From NCBI RefSeq assembly GCF_001056295.1, contig NZ_JVMD01000024.1:270159-334158 (forward strand): a stretch of 64,000 nt of DNA, in the 5' to 3' direction. The number at the start of each line of letters is the position of its first letter. The stretch's first letter is position 1. The translations under genes were made by a program, and so were the position numbers. Shown here piece after piece: positions 36,696 through 46,201 of this stretch. This DNA is from Corynebacterium halotolerans (GTDB lineage: Bacteria > Actinomycetota > Actinomycetes > Mycobacteriales > Mycobacteriaceae). The notes under the pieces are model-generated. The model searched no databases, had not been told where the DNA came from, and saw nothing but the letters and a program-made list of their open reading frames with translations.

Positions 36696-37675
36696 AACTT
36701 CTGGTGACCGGCGGTGCCGGCTACGTCGGCGGAGTGACCGCCGCAGTACTGCTCTCCGAGGGCCACGACGTCACGGTGCTCGACGATCTGTCGACGGGCA
36801 ACCGTGACGGGGTGCCCCAGGGCGCCGAGTTCATCGAGGCGAACGTCGCCGACGTCATCGGCGACGTCCTGACGGACGGGAAGTTCGACGGGGTGCTGCA
36901 TTTCGCGGCGCGCTCGCTGGTCGGCGAATCGGTCGAAGTCCCCTCGGAGTACTGGCACGGCAACGTCGGCACCACGCTGACGCTGCTCGACGCCATGCGG
37001 GACACCGGCACTGACAACCTGGTCTTCTCGTCGACCGCGGCGACCTACGGCGAGCCGGAGCAGGTCCCGATCACCGAGGACATGCCCACCGCACCGACCA
37101 ACGCGTACGGCGCGACGAAGCTGTCCATCGACTACGCGATCACCTCCTACGCCCGCGCCTACGGACTGGGAGCGACGAGCCTGCGCTACTTCAACGTCGC
37201 CGGCGCCTGGAACGGGTACGGCGAGAACCGGGTCGTGGAAACGCACCTGATCCCGCTGGTGCTGCAGGTGGCGCTGGGCCACCGCGACAAGATCATGGTC
37301 TTCGGCGACGATTGGCCGACGGCGGACGGCACCGCGGTCCGCGACTACATCCACGTCAAGGACCTGGCCGACGCCCACCTGCTCGCCCTGAAGTCCAACG
37401 AGCCGGGCACGCACCGCATCTTCAACCTCGGTTCCGGCGACGGCTACTCCGTCCGCCAGGTCATCGAGGCCTGCCGCGAGGTCACCGGCCACCCGATCCC
37501 CGCGGAGGACGCCCCGCGCCGCGGCGGCGACCCGGCCACCCTCATCGCCTCCTCCGCCCGCGCGATGTCGGATCTCGGTTGGGAGCCGAAGCTGACGGAC
37601 CTGAAGACCATCGTCTCCGACGCCTGGGAATTCACCGCGGCCCTCGGCGACCGCGCCCACTCGGCTCATCGCTGA
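36692..37675 (+). CDS. galE: UDP-glucose 4-epimerase GalE
   Basis: 327 residues. It interconverts UDP-glucose and UDP-galactose, supplying galactose for cell-wall galactan. The NAD motif TGGAGYVGG is at residues 6-14; the catalytic Tyr139-x3-Lys143 is in NAYGATK, with STAATYG upstream carrying the Ser/Thr. [10 protein letters not shown] and [17 protein letters not shown] are typical. The GTG start overlaps the dtxR stop (GTGA), so the pair is coupled, an arrangement known from other corynebacteria. Confidence 0.95.
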   Translation: MKLLVTGGAGYVGGVTAAVLLSEGHDVTVLDDLSTGNRDGVPQGAEFIEANVADVIGDVLTDGKFDGVLHFAARSLVGESVEVPSEYWHGNVGTTLTLLDAMRDTGTDNLVFSSTAATYGEPEQVPITEDMPTAPTNAYGATKLSIDYAITSYARAYGLGATSLRYFNVAGAWNGYGENRVVETHLIPLVLQVALGHRDKIMVFGDDWPTADGTAVRDYIHVKDLADAHLLALKSNEPGTHRIFNLGSGDGYSVRQVIEACREVTGHPIPAEDAPRRGGDPATLIASSARAMSDLGWEPKLTDLKTIVSDAWEFTAALGDRAHSAHR

Positions 37676-37688
37676 TCGCCCCTCTGCT

Positions 37689-38777
37689 TCACGACGGCCC
37701 CGTCCCCCGCATCCGCCGGGAGACGGGGCCGTCGTCGTCGCCGGGGTCCGCCGGGTGCACCTCGTCGAGGATCGCGGACGTGGCGCGGAGCATCGACCGC
37801 AGTGCTTCTTCGCCGCGGCCGGAGGCCATGGCGGCGAAGAGCAGCTGGGACAGAGAGTGCTCGGGATCGGTCTCCAGCGCCGCGTCGAGCGCGGCCCGGG
37901 CGATGCCCGGATTCCCGTGGACCTGCCTGTCGATGGCGTAGCACGCGAGGGCGTTGGCGCGCGCCGTGCCCCGGAACAACCGGGCGCAGCCGAGCCACAT
38001 GGCGCGCGCGGTTTCCCCGGCGGGCCCGAGGATCTCGCACATGGTCAGATCCCGCAGCAGGAGGCTGGCCAGCGGGCGCGCGAGGGTCCGCAGGTGACCG
38101 GGGTCGGTCAGCGCCTCTTCCACGCAGATGTCGCCGCGGTCGACGGCGTCGATCAGTTCCAGCCATTCCAGATGGAACTGCCGGACCCGCGTCATCGCCT
38201 TCGCCCCGGGCAGCCCGCCGGCGCGGCGCGCCCCGCGCACGTCCTCGTGCGCCGCGCGCAGAGCCTCGCCCGCGCCGATGCGGAAGCCGGCGGGCTCGGG
38301 GCGGAACCTCTCTCGCATGGCGTCGGCGTTCGCGGCGATGGCCTCCCCCGTGCCGTGGAGCTTGCGCGACGCCCACGATGCCGCGGGTTCGCCCAGCGGC
38401 CCCAGCGACCGGCCATCCGAATCGACGACCTCGGCGCCGGCGCGCAGCCTGGCGACGCCCGCGAACACTCCGACGTCGATGCCCGCGCGGGCCAGTTCCG
38501 GTGCGATGCCCGCGAACCGCGTGCCGCCGTCCCGGAGCTCGGCGGGCCACCGTTCGGAAATGACGTACGCGTCCGCCCAACCGTGGCCTTCGAGGGCCAT
38601 CTCCTCGGCGGCCATGGCCACCGCGTCTTCCTCGTTTCCGTCGAGTTCCCTGACCAGCAGGGGGCCCGGCTCGACGAATTCGCGGTCGCCGAACACCAGC
38701 ACCAGGCTTTCGTCCGGGTAGTAGCCGAGCAGACCGGGGAGGTTGGTCAGGAAGTCGACGGGATCGCCGACGTCCAT
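37689..38777 (-). CDS. DUF4192 family protein
   Basis: 362 residues from ATG 38777, which has GGAGG 5 bases upstream; in-frame upstream starts lack such a site. The family signature appears at once: DVGDPVDFLTNLPGLLGYYPDESLVLVFG. An Ala/Glu-rich central part follows, and the C-terminal half holds a helical region (RANALACYAIDRQVHGNPGIARAALDAAL) like a short tetratricopeptide stretch. Actinobacteria-specific, function unknown, predicted cytoplasmic. It diverges from the PAC2 gene. Confidence 0.8.
   Translation of the reverse strand: MDVGDPVDFLTNLPGLLGYYPDESLVLVFGDREFVEPGPLLVRELDGNEEDAVAMAAEEMALEGHGWADAYVISERWPAELRDGGTRFAGIAPELARAGIDVGVFAGVARLRAGAEVVDSDGRSLGPLGEPAASWASRKLHGTGEAIAANADAMRERFRPEPAGFRIGAGEALRAAHEDVRGARRAGGLPGAKAMTRVRQFHLEWLELIDAVDRGDICVEEALTDPGHLRTLARPLASLLLRDLTMCEILGPAGETARAMWLGCARLFRGTARANALACYAIDRQVHGNPGIARAALDAALETDPEHSLSQLLFAAMASGRGEEALRSMLRATSAILDEVHPADPGDDDGPVSRRMRGTGPS
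37691..37735. terminator. Hairpin between converging galE and DUF4192 gene
   Basis: Perfect 14-bp stem (37691-37704 with 37722-37735), beginning 16 bp past galE and lying inside the last codons of the DUF4192 gene. No U-tract on the plus side. Confidence 0.65.
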
Positions 38778-39038
38778 GGGTTCCTCCCCCAATCGGATGC
38801 CGGGCAGCGGGCGGGGGCTTCGGGGGTCGGGGGCGTCGGCGTCATGGCTTCCACGTGTCATGGCCGCAGCATGCGGGACGCGCCGGGAAGGGGCCCGCGA
38901 TGATGCGCTCCGGCGACCGCCTAATGTGGAGCAAACGCGCCCTGTGGAATATTCGCCGGGCGGCGCGGGTTGCACGGATCAGTTGCCGAAGACGGCAAGG
39001 AAGTTTCACCCGATACGGTGAGTGAGGAGGCGCAAACC

Positions 39039-40223
39039 ATGGACGAGGACCACGAGATGTACGAGATGCAGTTCCCCGCCCCGGATGTGGGGCCCAAGAA
39101 CGGCGGTCTGACCATGGTCGTCGCGCTGCAGGGTTACGCTGACGCGGGCCTGGCGGTGGCCGGTTCGGCCGGCCATCTCATCGATGCGCTGGACCACCGG
39201 CCGCTGGTCAATTTCAACAACGACGAGCTGGTCGATTACCGGTCGCGCCGCCCCGCCGTCACGATGGTCGGCGACGCGGTCGCGGAAAGCGCCCAGTTGG
39301 ATCTGTCGCTGCAGGTCGTCCGGGACAACTCCGGAAAGCCGTTCCTGCTGCTGTCGGGGCCGGAACCGGACCTGCGCTGGGATGCGTTCTCCGAGGCGGT
39401 CGCCGATCTCGCCGAGCGTTTCGGCGTCCAGCGCACCGTGTCGCTGTACTCCGCGCCGATGACGGTTCCGCATACCCGCCCGCTGGGCATCATCGCCCAC
39501 GGCAACGACCGCGATCTGCTGTCGGGCCACCGCACGTGGGGACAGCGGGTGACGGTGCCCGGCGCCGCGAGCCTGCGCATCGAGCTGGAGCTCAACCGCC
39601 GCGGCCGCAAGACCTGCGGCTTCACCGCCCAGGTGCCGCATTACGTGGCGGCGTCGGACTACCCGCTCGCGGCGCTGCGGCTGCTGGAGGCCGTCGCCGA
39701 TGCGGGCGACCTCGACTTCCCGCTCGGAGCGCTGGAGCGCGAGGCGGAGAAGGTCGCCGAGATCCTCTCCGAGCAGGCGACGGACTCGGAGGAAGTAGCC
39801 GGCATCGTCCGCATGCTCGAGCATCAGCACGATGAGGAGGAGCGCCGCCGTTCCACCCTCGAGTCGAACCCGCTGGTCCGGGCGGACGGCACGATGCCGT
39901 CGGCGGACGAGTTGGGCGCGGAGTTCGAGCGCTTCCTGGCCACGCAGATCGACGCGTCTTCGCGTGACGACGAGCCGGCGCGGGACCCCGGAGCCGGCGA
40001 CGGGGCCGCGGGCTCCGAGCCCGACGAGGAACCGGGCAACGCCCGCGGTGATGCGGGCGACGACCCCGAGGCCGCCGGCCCTGACGCCGACGATCGCGAG
40101 ACCGGAGACGGCAACCGTGAGTCCGGCGAAGACGACGATGCCGGCCATGATGAGCCCGGCGAAGACGACGGCGGCGATGAGCGCGGCGGCCGCCGCCCCC
40201 GCCGCCCCTGGTTCCGCTTCTAG
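39039..40223 (+). CDS. PAC2 (proteasome assembly chaperone-like) family protein
   Basis: 394 residues. ATG 39039 has GAGGAGG 8 bases upstream. The PAC2 fold covers about residues 10-285: MVVALQGYADAGLAVAGSAGHL, LVDYRSRRPAV and GFTAQVPHYVAASDYPLAAL are conserved in the actinobacterial group (Rv2714-like). From about 300 onward the chain is a disordered acidic tail rich in Asp/Glu/Gly, ending in a basic RRPRRPWFRF. Corynebacteria usually lack a 20S proteasome, so the family name may not describe its role; function unknown. Confidence 0.82.
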   Translation: MDEDHEMYEMQFPAPDVGPKNGGLTMVVALQGYADAGLAVAGSAGHLIDALDHRPLVNFNNDELVDYRSRRPAVTMVGDAVAESAQLDLSLQVVRDNSGKPFLLLSGPEPDLRWDAFSEAVADLAERFGVQRTVSLYSAPMTVPHTRPLGIIAHGNDRDLLSGHRTWGQRVTVPGAASLRIELELNRRGRKTCGFTAQVPHYVAASDYPLAALRLLEAVADAGDLDFPLGALEREAEKVAEILSEQATDSEEVAGIVRMLEHQHDEEERRRSTLESNPLVRADGTMPSADELGAEFERFLATQIDASSRDDEPARDPGAGDGAAGSEPDEEPGNARGDAGDDPEAAGPDADDRETGDGNRESGEDDDAGHDEPGEDDGGDERGGRRPRRPWFRF

Positions 40224-40243
40224 CGGCGCCCGCCCGAACAGTT

Positions 40244-40272
40244 GGCCCCCGGAGTCGAAGGGCTCCGGGGCC
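40244..40272. terminator. Hairpin between converging PAC2 and lipase genes
   Basis: Imperfect stem of about 10 bp (40244-40254 with 40263-40272; one extra C on the left arm), between the two stop codons. No clear U-tract. Confidence 0.6.
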
Positions 40273-40278
40273 TCGGCG

Positions 40279-41676
40279 TCAGAATTGGCAGGTCGCCGGC
40301 AGTTCGATGCCTCCCGGGGTGCTGGTCCAGGCTTCCTTGAGGGCGACGCCGAATGCCGCCGCCAGGTAGTGCGTGGCCAACTCCGACCCCGACATCATCG
40401 GCGCCGCGTGGCCGATGCCCAGCCCGGGCGCGAAGCGCGGGATTTCGGCGGCCACGAACGTGACGTCGGCGCCCTGCGCGCACCAGTCGCGGGCCAGCTG
40501 CTCCGCCTGGCCGAAGGGGATGACGTCATCGTGGCGGCCGTTCAACACCAGCACCGGGGCATTCGGCTTGAGCCGTCCGATGCGGTGGTGGTCCAGGACC
40601 CGCATGATCTCGGGGTGCTCCGCGAAGTGGTCCGACAGGGAACGCCCGTCGACGGTCCACGAGTTCGTGCGGTGCAGGCCGACGCGTTCCATGGAGTCGC
40701 CGATGCAGTCGCCGGACAGTTCCGAAATGACACGCTTGCCGTACGGCGAGGCGATCTCGTCCATGAGCGGGCGCAGGTCGGGGTTCGACTCCAGGAACCC
40801 GTTGACGGCGTACCCGATGGCGCCCATGATCGAGCTGCCGTCGATGCGGGGCAGCACCTGCGACAGATCCGCGGGCGGCGCACCGGCGAAGGTGACCACC
40901 ACGTTGAGTTCCGGCGCGTAGGTCGACGCCAGTTCCGCCGCCGATGCCGTCGCTCCCCCGCCCTGCGAGTATCCCCAGAAGGCGATGGGCGAGTCCGCCG
41001 GAAGCCCGTCGATGGCCAAACCCGCCCGGGCGGCGTCGAGAAGCGTCTGCCCCTGGTCGAGTCGGTTGGCGTACGTGTGCACGCCCGGCGCCCCCAACCC
41101 GATGTAATCGCTGACCACGACGCGGAAACCCTGCTCCAGCAGCGGTTCGACCTGACCGATCTGCCCGCCCCCGGGTTCGCCGAACGTGGCCGACGGCGCG
41201 CACTTGTCGGCCTGGCCGACCGTGCCCGGGGCGACGACGACCGTCGGCCGCGGGCCTTCGTGCCGCCACGGGACGTCCGGGACGACGACCACCCCGCCGA
41301 CTTCGCGGCCCCGGCCGGCGCCGTCGGCGGTGGCGAAGCGCATGATCCGCGCCGTGAAGTCCACGGGCTCCCGCCCCGATGAACCACTGCCCGAGGATCC
41401 GCGCGACGACCCGCCTCCGGAACCTCCGTCCGACGTCTCCGGCGCGGGCTCGGAGGCCAGCACGGTTCCGGGCGCCGCATCGACGACGGGGAGTTCTTCG
41501 ACGGGGACGCCGCCCTCGTCAGTCAGCGCCTCGGAGGCGCTTTCTCCCCGCTCGGAGGAACTTTCCGCGGAACCCGTCCCGAAGCGGTCCAACGGCGACG
41601 CGGTGGCGGGGACGGCCGCCCCCGCGGCATTGATCATGAGCCCGGCCACGATCACCGCGGCCGCGCGCTTCAGCAT
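40279..41676 (-). CDS. Secreted triacylglycerol lipase, LIP family (first copy)
   Basis: 465 residues from ATG 41676; a TTG 27 bases upstream is another in-frame start. Signal peptide (MLKRAAAVIVAGLMINAAGA), then a Ser/Gly-rich linker to about residue 105. The alpha/beta-hydrolase of the secretory LIP family follows. The nucleophile Ser is in GYSQGG, the acid in LVLNGRHDDVIPF, and the His in GIGHAAP. VAPGTVGQADKCAPS and VSDYIGLGAPGVHTYANR are family landmarks. It probably releases fatty acids from host or environmental lipids. A homologue lies at 50583. Confidence 0.88.
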   Translation of the reverse strand: MLKRAAAVIVAGLMINAAGAAVPATASPLDRFGTGSAESSSERGESASEALTDEGGVPVEELPVVDAAPGTVLASEPAPETSDGGSGGGSSRGSSGSGSSGREPVDFTARIMRFATADGAGRGREVGGVVVVPDVPWRHEGPRPTVVVAPGTVGQADKCAPSATFGEPGGGQIGQVEPLLEQGFRVVVSDYIGLGAPGVHTYANRLDQGQTLLDAARAGLAIDGLPADSPIAFWGYSQGGGATASAAELASTYAPELNVVVTFAGAPPADLSQVLPRIDGSSIMGAIGYAVNGFLESNPDLRPLMDEIASPYGKRVISELSGDCIGDSMERVGLHRTNSWTVDGRSLSDHFAEHPEIMRVLDHHRIGRLKPNAPVLVLNGRHDDVIPFGQAEQLARDWCAQGADVTFVAAEIPRFAPGLGIGHAAPMMSGSELATHYLAAAFGVALKEAWTSTPGGIELPATCQF

Positions 41677-41735
41677 TTTCGTTTCACGCACCGAATCATC
41701 CAATCATGTGCAGCCTCCGACTTCGGGCGATTGGA

Positions 41736-41741
41736 TAGTCT
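41736..41741 (+). promoter_or_regulatory. -10 element (TAGTCT) for the DUF3516 helicase gene
   Basis: Hexamer ending 7 bases before GTG 41749; no Shine-Dalgarno sequence; decides for GTG 41749 as a leaderless start. Confidence 0.5.
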
Positions 41742-41748
41742 GGACGGC

Positions 41749-44310
41749 GTGTCTCTCTCCGCCATGCTCCCCGACCTCGCCGACGTCCCCGAATCGCTGA
41801 TCGACGACGCGATCGTCGACTCCTTCGTCGCCTGGACCAGGGACACCGGCATCACGCTGTACCCGGCGCAGGAGGAAGCGACGCTGGCGCTGGCCGGCGG
41901 CGATCACGTCATCCTGGCCACGCCGACGGGCTCCGGTAAGTCGATGGTGGCCATCGCCGCGCATTTCGCCGCGCTGGCGCGGGGGCAGCGCAGCTTCTAC
42001 ACCGCCCCGATCAAGGCGCTGGTCAGCGAAAAGTTCTTCGCCCTGTGCGATGTCTTCGGCGCGGAGAACGTGGGCATGATGACGGGCGACGCCACCGTCA
42101 ACGGCGGCGCGCCCATCATCTGCGCCACCGCGGAGATCGTGGCCAACATCGCGCTGCGCGAGGGCCCGGACGCCCGCATCGACCAGGTGGTCATGGACGA
42201 GTTCCACTTCTACGCCGAGCCTGACCGCGGCTGGGCGTGGCAGGTGCCGCTGCTGCTGCTCAATCGCGCGCAGTTCCTGCTCATGTCCGCCACGCTCGGC
42301 GACGTGTCCATGTTCCGGCGGGACCTGAAGGAGCGCACGGGCCGCGACGTCGAGCTCGTCGCCGGCACGACGCGCCCGGTGCCGCTGGACTTCCACTACG
42401 TGCACACGCCCGTCCACGACACGCTCGCGGAGCTGCTCGACGACGGCAAGGCGCCCATCTACGTGGTCCATTTCTCGCAGCGCGAGGCCGCCGAGCGGGC
42501 GCAGGCACTGACCGGCCTGAAGCTGCTCGACGCCGAAGAAAAGGAGCGCATCCGCGCCGAGATCGGGGATTTCCGCTTCACGACGTCCTTCGGCCGCGTG
42601 CTGTCCAAGCTCGTCCGCCAGGGCATCGGCGTCCACCACGCGGGGATGCTGCCCAAATACCGGCGACTGGTGGAGCGTTTGTCCCAGACGGGCCTGTTGA
42701 AGGTCATCTGCGGCACCGACACCCTCGGCGTGGGCATCAACGTGCCCATCCGCACGGTGCTGATGACCGGGCTGGTGAAGTACGACGGAACGCGCCAGCG
42801 CATCCTCAAGTCCCGCGAGTTCCACCAGATCGCCGGCCGCGCGGGCCGCGCCGGATACGACACCGAGGGCACCGTCGTCGTGCAGGCCCCCGACCACGAG
42901 ATCGAGAATTCCAAGCTGCGCCGCCGGGCCGGGAAGGACGAGGCGAAGCTGAAGAAACTGCGACTCAAGGCCGCGCCGAAAGGCGAGGTGACGTGGTCGC
43001 AGAACGCGTACGACAAGCTCGTCGACCAGCCTCCGGAGGCGCTGACCAGCCGTTTCCGCGTGAGCAACGGCATGCTGCTCAACGTCATCGCCCGCGGCGG
43101 CGACACCTACGCCAACATGCGCGATCTGCTGCGCGGCAACCATGACACGCGCCACCAGCAGAACCAGGCGATCCTGACCTCCATCGAGCTCTACCGCGGC
43201 CTGGTCGCCGCCGGCATCGTGAAAGAGCTCCCCGGCCCCGGCGGCGAGGACGATGTCCGGCCCCGGCTCACGGTCGAGCTGCAGCGGGACTTCGCGCTCA
43301 ACCAGCCCCTGGCGCCGTTCGCCCTGGCCGCGCTGGAGCTGTTGGATCCGGAGGCCGAGGATTACGCGCTCGACGTCATCTCGGTGTTCGAGTCCATCCT
43401 CGATGACCCGCGCCCGCTGCTCGCCGCCCAGCAGAAGGCGGCGCGCGGCGCGGAAATCGCGGCGCTGAAGGCGGAGGGCGTCGACTACACCGAGCGCATG
43501 AACATCGTGGAGGACATCACCTGGCCGAAGCCCCTCGAGGAGGAGCTGGAGCAGGCGTACCGGACGTACGCGCAGGGCCATCCGTGGGTGCGCGAGTTCG
43601 AGCTGTCGCCGAAATCGGTGGTCCGCGAGATGGTGGAGAAGGCCATGACGTTTTCCGACGTCGTCTCCGAGTACGGCATCGCCCGCGCCGAGGGCGTGTT
43701 GCTGCGCTACCTCACCGACGCGTGGCGCACGCTCCGGCACACGTTGCCGCGAGAGGCGTCGAACGACGAGCTCGCCGACATCGTCGAGTGGCTGGGCGAG
43801 TTGATCCAGCAGGTGGATTCCTCGCTGGTCGACGAATGGGCGCGCATGGCGGACCCGGACAAGCCGGTGGACGAGGAGACGCTGCGCGAGGCGGCGTTCG
43901 GCGGCGACGAGTCCCGTCCGCTCACCGGGAACACGCGCGCGTTCACGCGCATGGTCCGCAACCTCATGTTCCGCCACGTCCAGCTGTTCGCCATGGAAAA
44001 GGAGCGCGAGCTCGCCGAGCTCGATTCGCATCTCGACGACGCCCCGGATTGGCCGGCACTGATGGACGACTACTTCGACGAGTACGACGACGTCGATCTC
44101 GGCCCGGCCGCGCGCGGCCCCGAACTGTTCCGCGTCGACGACTCACACGCGGCGGGCGAGGCTCCGGACGGGGGCTTCTGGCGCGTCGAGCAGACGATCC
44201 TCGACCCCGAGGGCGACCGCGGATGGCGGCTGGTCGCCGACGTCGATCTGGCCGAGTCGGATGCGGCCGGCGAGGTCCGCCTGCGGTCGCTGGAGGTCAA
44301 GGCCGGCTGA
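41749..44310 (+). CDS. Ski2-like DEAD/DEAH helicase with DUF3516 C-terminal region
   Basis: 853 residues from GTG 41749; TTG 41731 and ATG 41764 are alternatives. Motif I TPTGSGKS, Ia APIKALVSEK, II MDEFHFY (DEFH), III LMSATLG, V TDTLGVGINVPIRTVL, VI HQIAGRAGRAGYDTEG. The order and spacing are those of Ski2/Mtr4/HelY RNA helicases. The ~370-residue C-terminal DUF3516 portion is helical and acidic. Likely RNA unwinding during decay or processing; unproven in this genus. It converges on oxyR. Confidence 0.87.
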   Translation: MSLSAMLPDLADVPESLIDDAIVDSFVAWTRDTGITLYPAQEEATLALAGGDHVILATPTGSGKSMVAIAAHFAALARGQRSFYTAPIKALVSEKFFALCDVFGAENVGMMTGDATVNGGAPIICATAEIVANIALREGPDARIDQVVMDEFHFYAEPDRGWAWQVPLLLLNRAQFLLMSATLGDVSMFRRDLKERTGRDVELVAGTTRPVPLDFHYVHTPVHDTLAELLDDGKAPIYVVHFSQREAAERAQALTGLKLLDAEEKERIRAEIGDFRFTTSFGRVLSKLVRQGIGVHHAGMLPKYRRLVERLSQTGLLKVICGTDTLGVGINVPIRTVLMTGLVKYDGTRQRILKSREFHQIAGRAGRAGYDTEGTVVVQAPDHEIENSKLRRRAGKDEAKLKKLRLKAAPKGEVTWSQNAYDKLVDQPPEALTSRFRVSNGMLLNVIARGGDTYANMRDLLRGNHDTRHQQNQAILTSIELYRGLVAAGIVKELPGPGGEDDVRPRLTVELQRDFALNQPLAPFALAALELLDPEAEDYALDVISVFESILDDPRPLLAAQQKAARGAEIAALKAEGVDYTERMNIVEDITWPKPLEEELEQAYRTYAQGHPWVREFELSPKSVVREMVEKAMTFSDVVSEYGIARAEGVLLRYLTDAWRTLRHTLPREASNDELADIVEWLGELIQQVDSSLVDEWARMADPDKPVDEETLREAAFGGDESRPLTGNTRAFTRMVRNLMFRHVQLFAMEKERELAELDSHLDDAPDWPALMDDYFDEYDDVDLGPAARGPELFRVDDSHAAGEAPDGGFWRVEQTILDPEGDRGWRLVADVDLAESDAAGEVRLRSLEVKAG

Positions 44311-44431
44311 CGGACCGCGGCTTCCCCGGCTGACGGGCCGCGCCTTTTCCTGCTGACGGGGTACAGTCCCCCCCTCCCTGCGGGCGCCTCTCTCCCCCCG
44401 GCGCGCGCCCGCTCCCCCGCGGGCCCGCGGA

Positions 44432-45370
44432 TCAGAGGTCCGCGATGGCCTTCTCGTAGGACTGCTTGACCAGATCGCCGATGCGGGAGAACTCGTCGCC
44501 GCGCACGGAGGAGGCGCGGTGGACCAGGCCGATGGTGCGGCCGGGGCGCGACGGCCCCTCGAAGCGGGCGGTGGCCAGGCCGGGCCGCTGCGCCTCGACC
44601 TTCAGGGCGGAGGCCGGGACCAGAGTCTCGCCGAGGCCTCCGGCGACGCACTGCACGACGGTCGACAGGGACGCCGCGCGGGTCTCCAGGCCGAGGGTGT
44701 CGTCCCGCTGCGCGTCCACGCGGCGGCACAGGTCAAGGACCTGATCACGGAGGCAGTGGCCGTCGTCAAGCAGAAGCAGGTCCAAGTCGCCGAGGACGTC
44801 CAGGGGAACGTCGTCGCGCCCGGCGAGCTTATGCCCCTCGGGCAGGACCAGATGGAACTCTTCCTCGTACAGCGGGGTCTCGGCGAAGGACGACACGCCC
44901 GACGGCAGCGCCAGCACGGCGGCGTCGATGGCGCCGGAGCGCAGGGCCTCGATGAGGTGCGCGGTCGGCTCCTCGACTATTCGGGGTTCGAGCTCCGGCA
45001 GTTCCTCGCGGACGTTCACCAGGAAATTCGGGAGGATGTACGGCGCGATGGTGGGAATGAAGCCGATGGCCAGCGGGCCGGCCAGCTCATCGGTGCGGCC
45101 GGAGGCGCGGGCGACGATGTCGTCGACGATCTCCGACACCTGGCGGGCGTACGGCAGGATGCCCCGGCCGAGCGGGGTCACCAGCACCCGCCGGGTCGAG
45201 CGCTCGACGAGCTGGACGCCGAGGCCCCCTTCGAGGGTGGACAGTGCCTGTGAAAGGGAGGGCTGGGAGATGCCGAGCCGCTGGGCGGCCTGGCCGAAAT
45301 GGCCGGTGTCGGCGATCGCGACGAATGCGCGGAGCTGCGGCAGGGTGGGGCGGTATTCGCGATTACGCAT
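44432..45370 (-). CDS. oxyR: Hydrogen-peroxide-sensing LysR-type regulator OxyR
   Basis: 312 residues from ATG 45370. N-terminal helix-turn-helix (HFGQAAQRLGISQPSLSQAL). The redox pair Cys206 and Cys215 lies in LDDGHCLRDQVLDLC, with the GHC motif typical of OxyR. In corynebacteria OxyR mostly represses peroxide-defence genes until oxidised. The gene diverges from ahpC-ahpD, its natural targets. TACGCT ends 7 bases before the ATG, so this gene too may be leaderless. Confidence 0.95.
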   Translation of the reverse strand: MRNREYRPTLPQLRAFVAIADTGHFGQAAQRLGISQPSLSQALSTLEGGLGVQLVERSTRRVLVTPLGRGILPYARQVSEIVDDIVARASGRTDELAGPLAIGFIPTIAPYILPNFLVNVREELPELEPRIVEEPTAHLIEALRSGAIDAAVLALPSGVSSFAETPLYEEEFHLVLPEGHKLAGRDDVPLDVLGDLDLLLLDDGHCLRDQVLDLCRRVDAQRDDTLGLETRAASLSTVVQCVAGGLGETLVPASALKVEAQRPGLATARFEGPSRPGRTIGLVHRASSVRGDEFSRIGDLVKQSYEKAIADL

Positions 45371-45407
45371 GCCTATAAGCGTACACGACACTGTTTCGGA
45401 TTTCCTC

Positions 45408-45436
45408 TTGACGTACCGGGGTTTCATAGGCATAAT
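45408..45436 (+). promoter_or_regulatory. SigA-type promoter of ahpCD
   Basis: TTGACG (-35, 45408-45413), 17-bp spacer, CATAAT (-10, 45431-45436). The leader would be about 160 bases. ATAGGCAT (45426-45433), overlapping the -10, is the exact inverse complement of ATGCCTAT at 45369-45376 over the oxyR start. Confidence 0.72.
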
Positions 45437-45601
45437 GGCTTTCGCACCGGTTGGAGCGATTGTTTGGCCAGGTGGCACCCGCCCCAGGGGGACACGTCAT
45501 CTACCCCCATCGGGTACGCATTTGGGACCGATCGCCTTGCACGCCGTCTGCAAAGTACGAATCACATTCGACACCGAAGCCGATCCCCTAGGAGGATTCA
45601 C

Positions 45602-46198
45602 ATGGCTCTGCTCACCGTTGGCGACCAGTTCCCCGAGTTCGATCTCACCGCCCTGAAGGGCGGCAACCTCCGCGAGGCCAACGCCGCCTCGCCCGACGAC
45701 TACTTCGAGCAGGTCACCAACAACTCGTACGAGGGCAAGTGGAAGATCGTCTTCTTCTACCCGAAGGACTTCACCTTCGTCTGCCCGACCGAGATCGCCG
45801 CGTTCGGCAAGCTGAACGAGGAGTTCGAGGACCGCGACACCATCGTCCTCGGCGGTTCCGGCGACAACGAGTTCTCCCACTTCAACTGGCGCGCCACCCA
45901 CGAGGAGCTCCTCGACGTGCCGTTCCCGATGTTCGCCGACGTGCGCCACGACCTGATGCGCGCCCTGGGCGTCGAGAACGCCGATGGCGTCGCCGACCGC
46001 GCCACCTTCATCATCGACCCGGATGGCGTCATCCAGTTCGTGTCCGTCACCCCGGACGCCGTCGGCCGCAACGTCGACGAGGTCCTCCGCGTTCTGGACG
46101 CCCTGCAGTCGGAGGAGGTCTGCGCCTGCAACTGGCAGAAGAACGACCCGACCAAGAACATCGACAAGATGGACGTCCTCAAGCAGGAGCTGAAGTAA
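45602..46198 (+). CDS. ahpC: Alkyl hydroperoxide reductase AhpC (peroxiredoxin)
   Basis: 198 residues. Reduces hydrogen peroxide, organic peroxides and peroxynitrite. The peroxidatic Cys61 is in DFTFVCPTE; the two resolving Cys174 and Cys176 are in EEVCACNW. These are the same three positions as in M. tuberculosis AhpC, whose reductant is AhpD. A strong AGGAGG lies 6 bases before the ATG. Followed 3 bp later by ahpD. Confidence 0.97.
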   Translation: MALLTVGDQFPEFDLTALKGGNLREANAASPDDYFEQVTNNSYEGKWKIVFFYPKDFTFVCPTEIAAFGKLNEEFEDRDTIVLGGSGDNEFSHFNWRATHEELLDVPFPMFADVRHDLMRALGVENADGVADRATFIIDPDGVIQFVSVTPDAVGRNVDEVLRVLDALQSEEVCACNWQKNDPTKNIDKMDVLKQELK

Positions 46199-46201
46199 TA
46201 C

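Noticed and set aside
44372..44412. C-rich hairpin region between the DUF3516 helicase and oxyR resembling a 6C RNA
   Set aside because: Only one hairpin (44380-44387 with 44405-44412) has a C-run in its loop; the second conserved stem of 6C RNA is not visible. More likely an ordinary terminator between converging genes.
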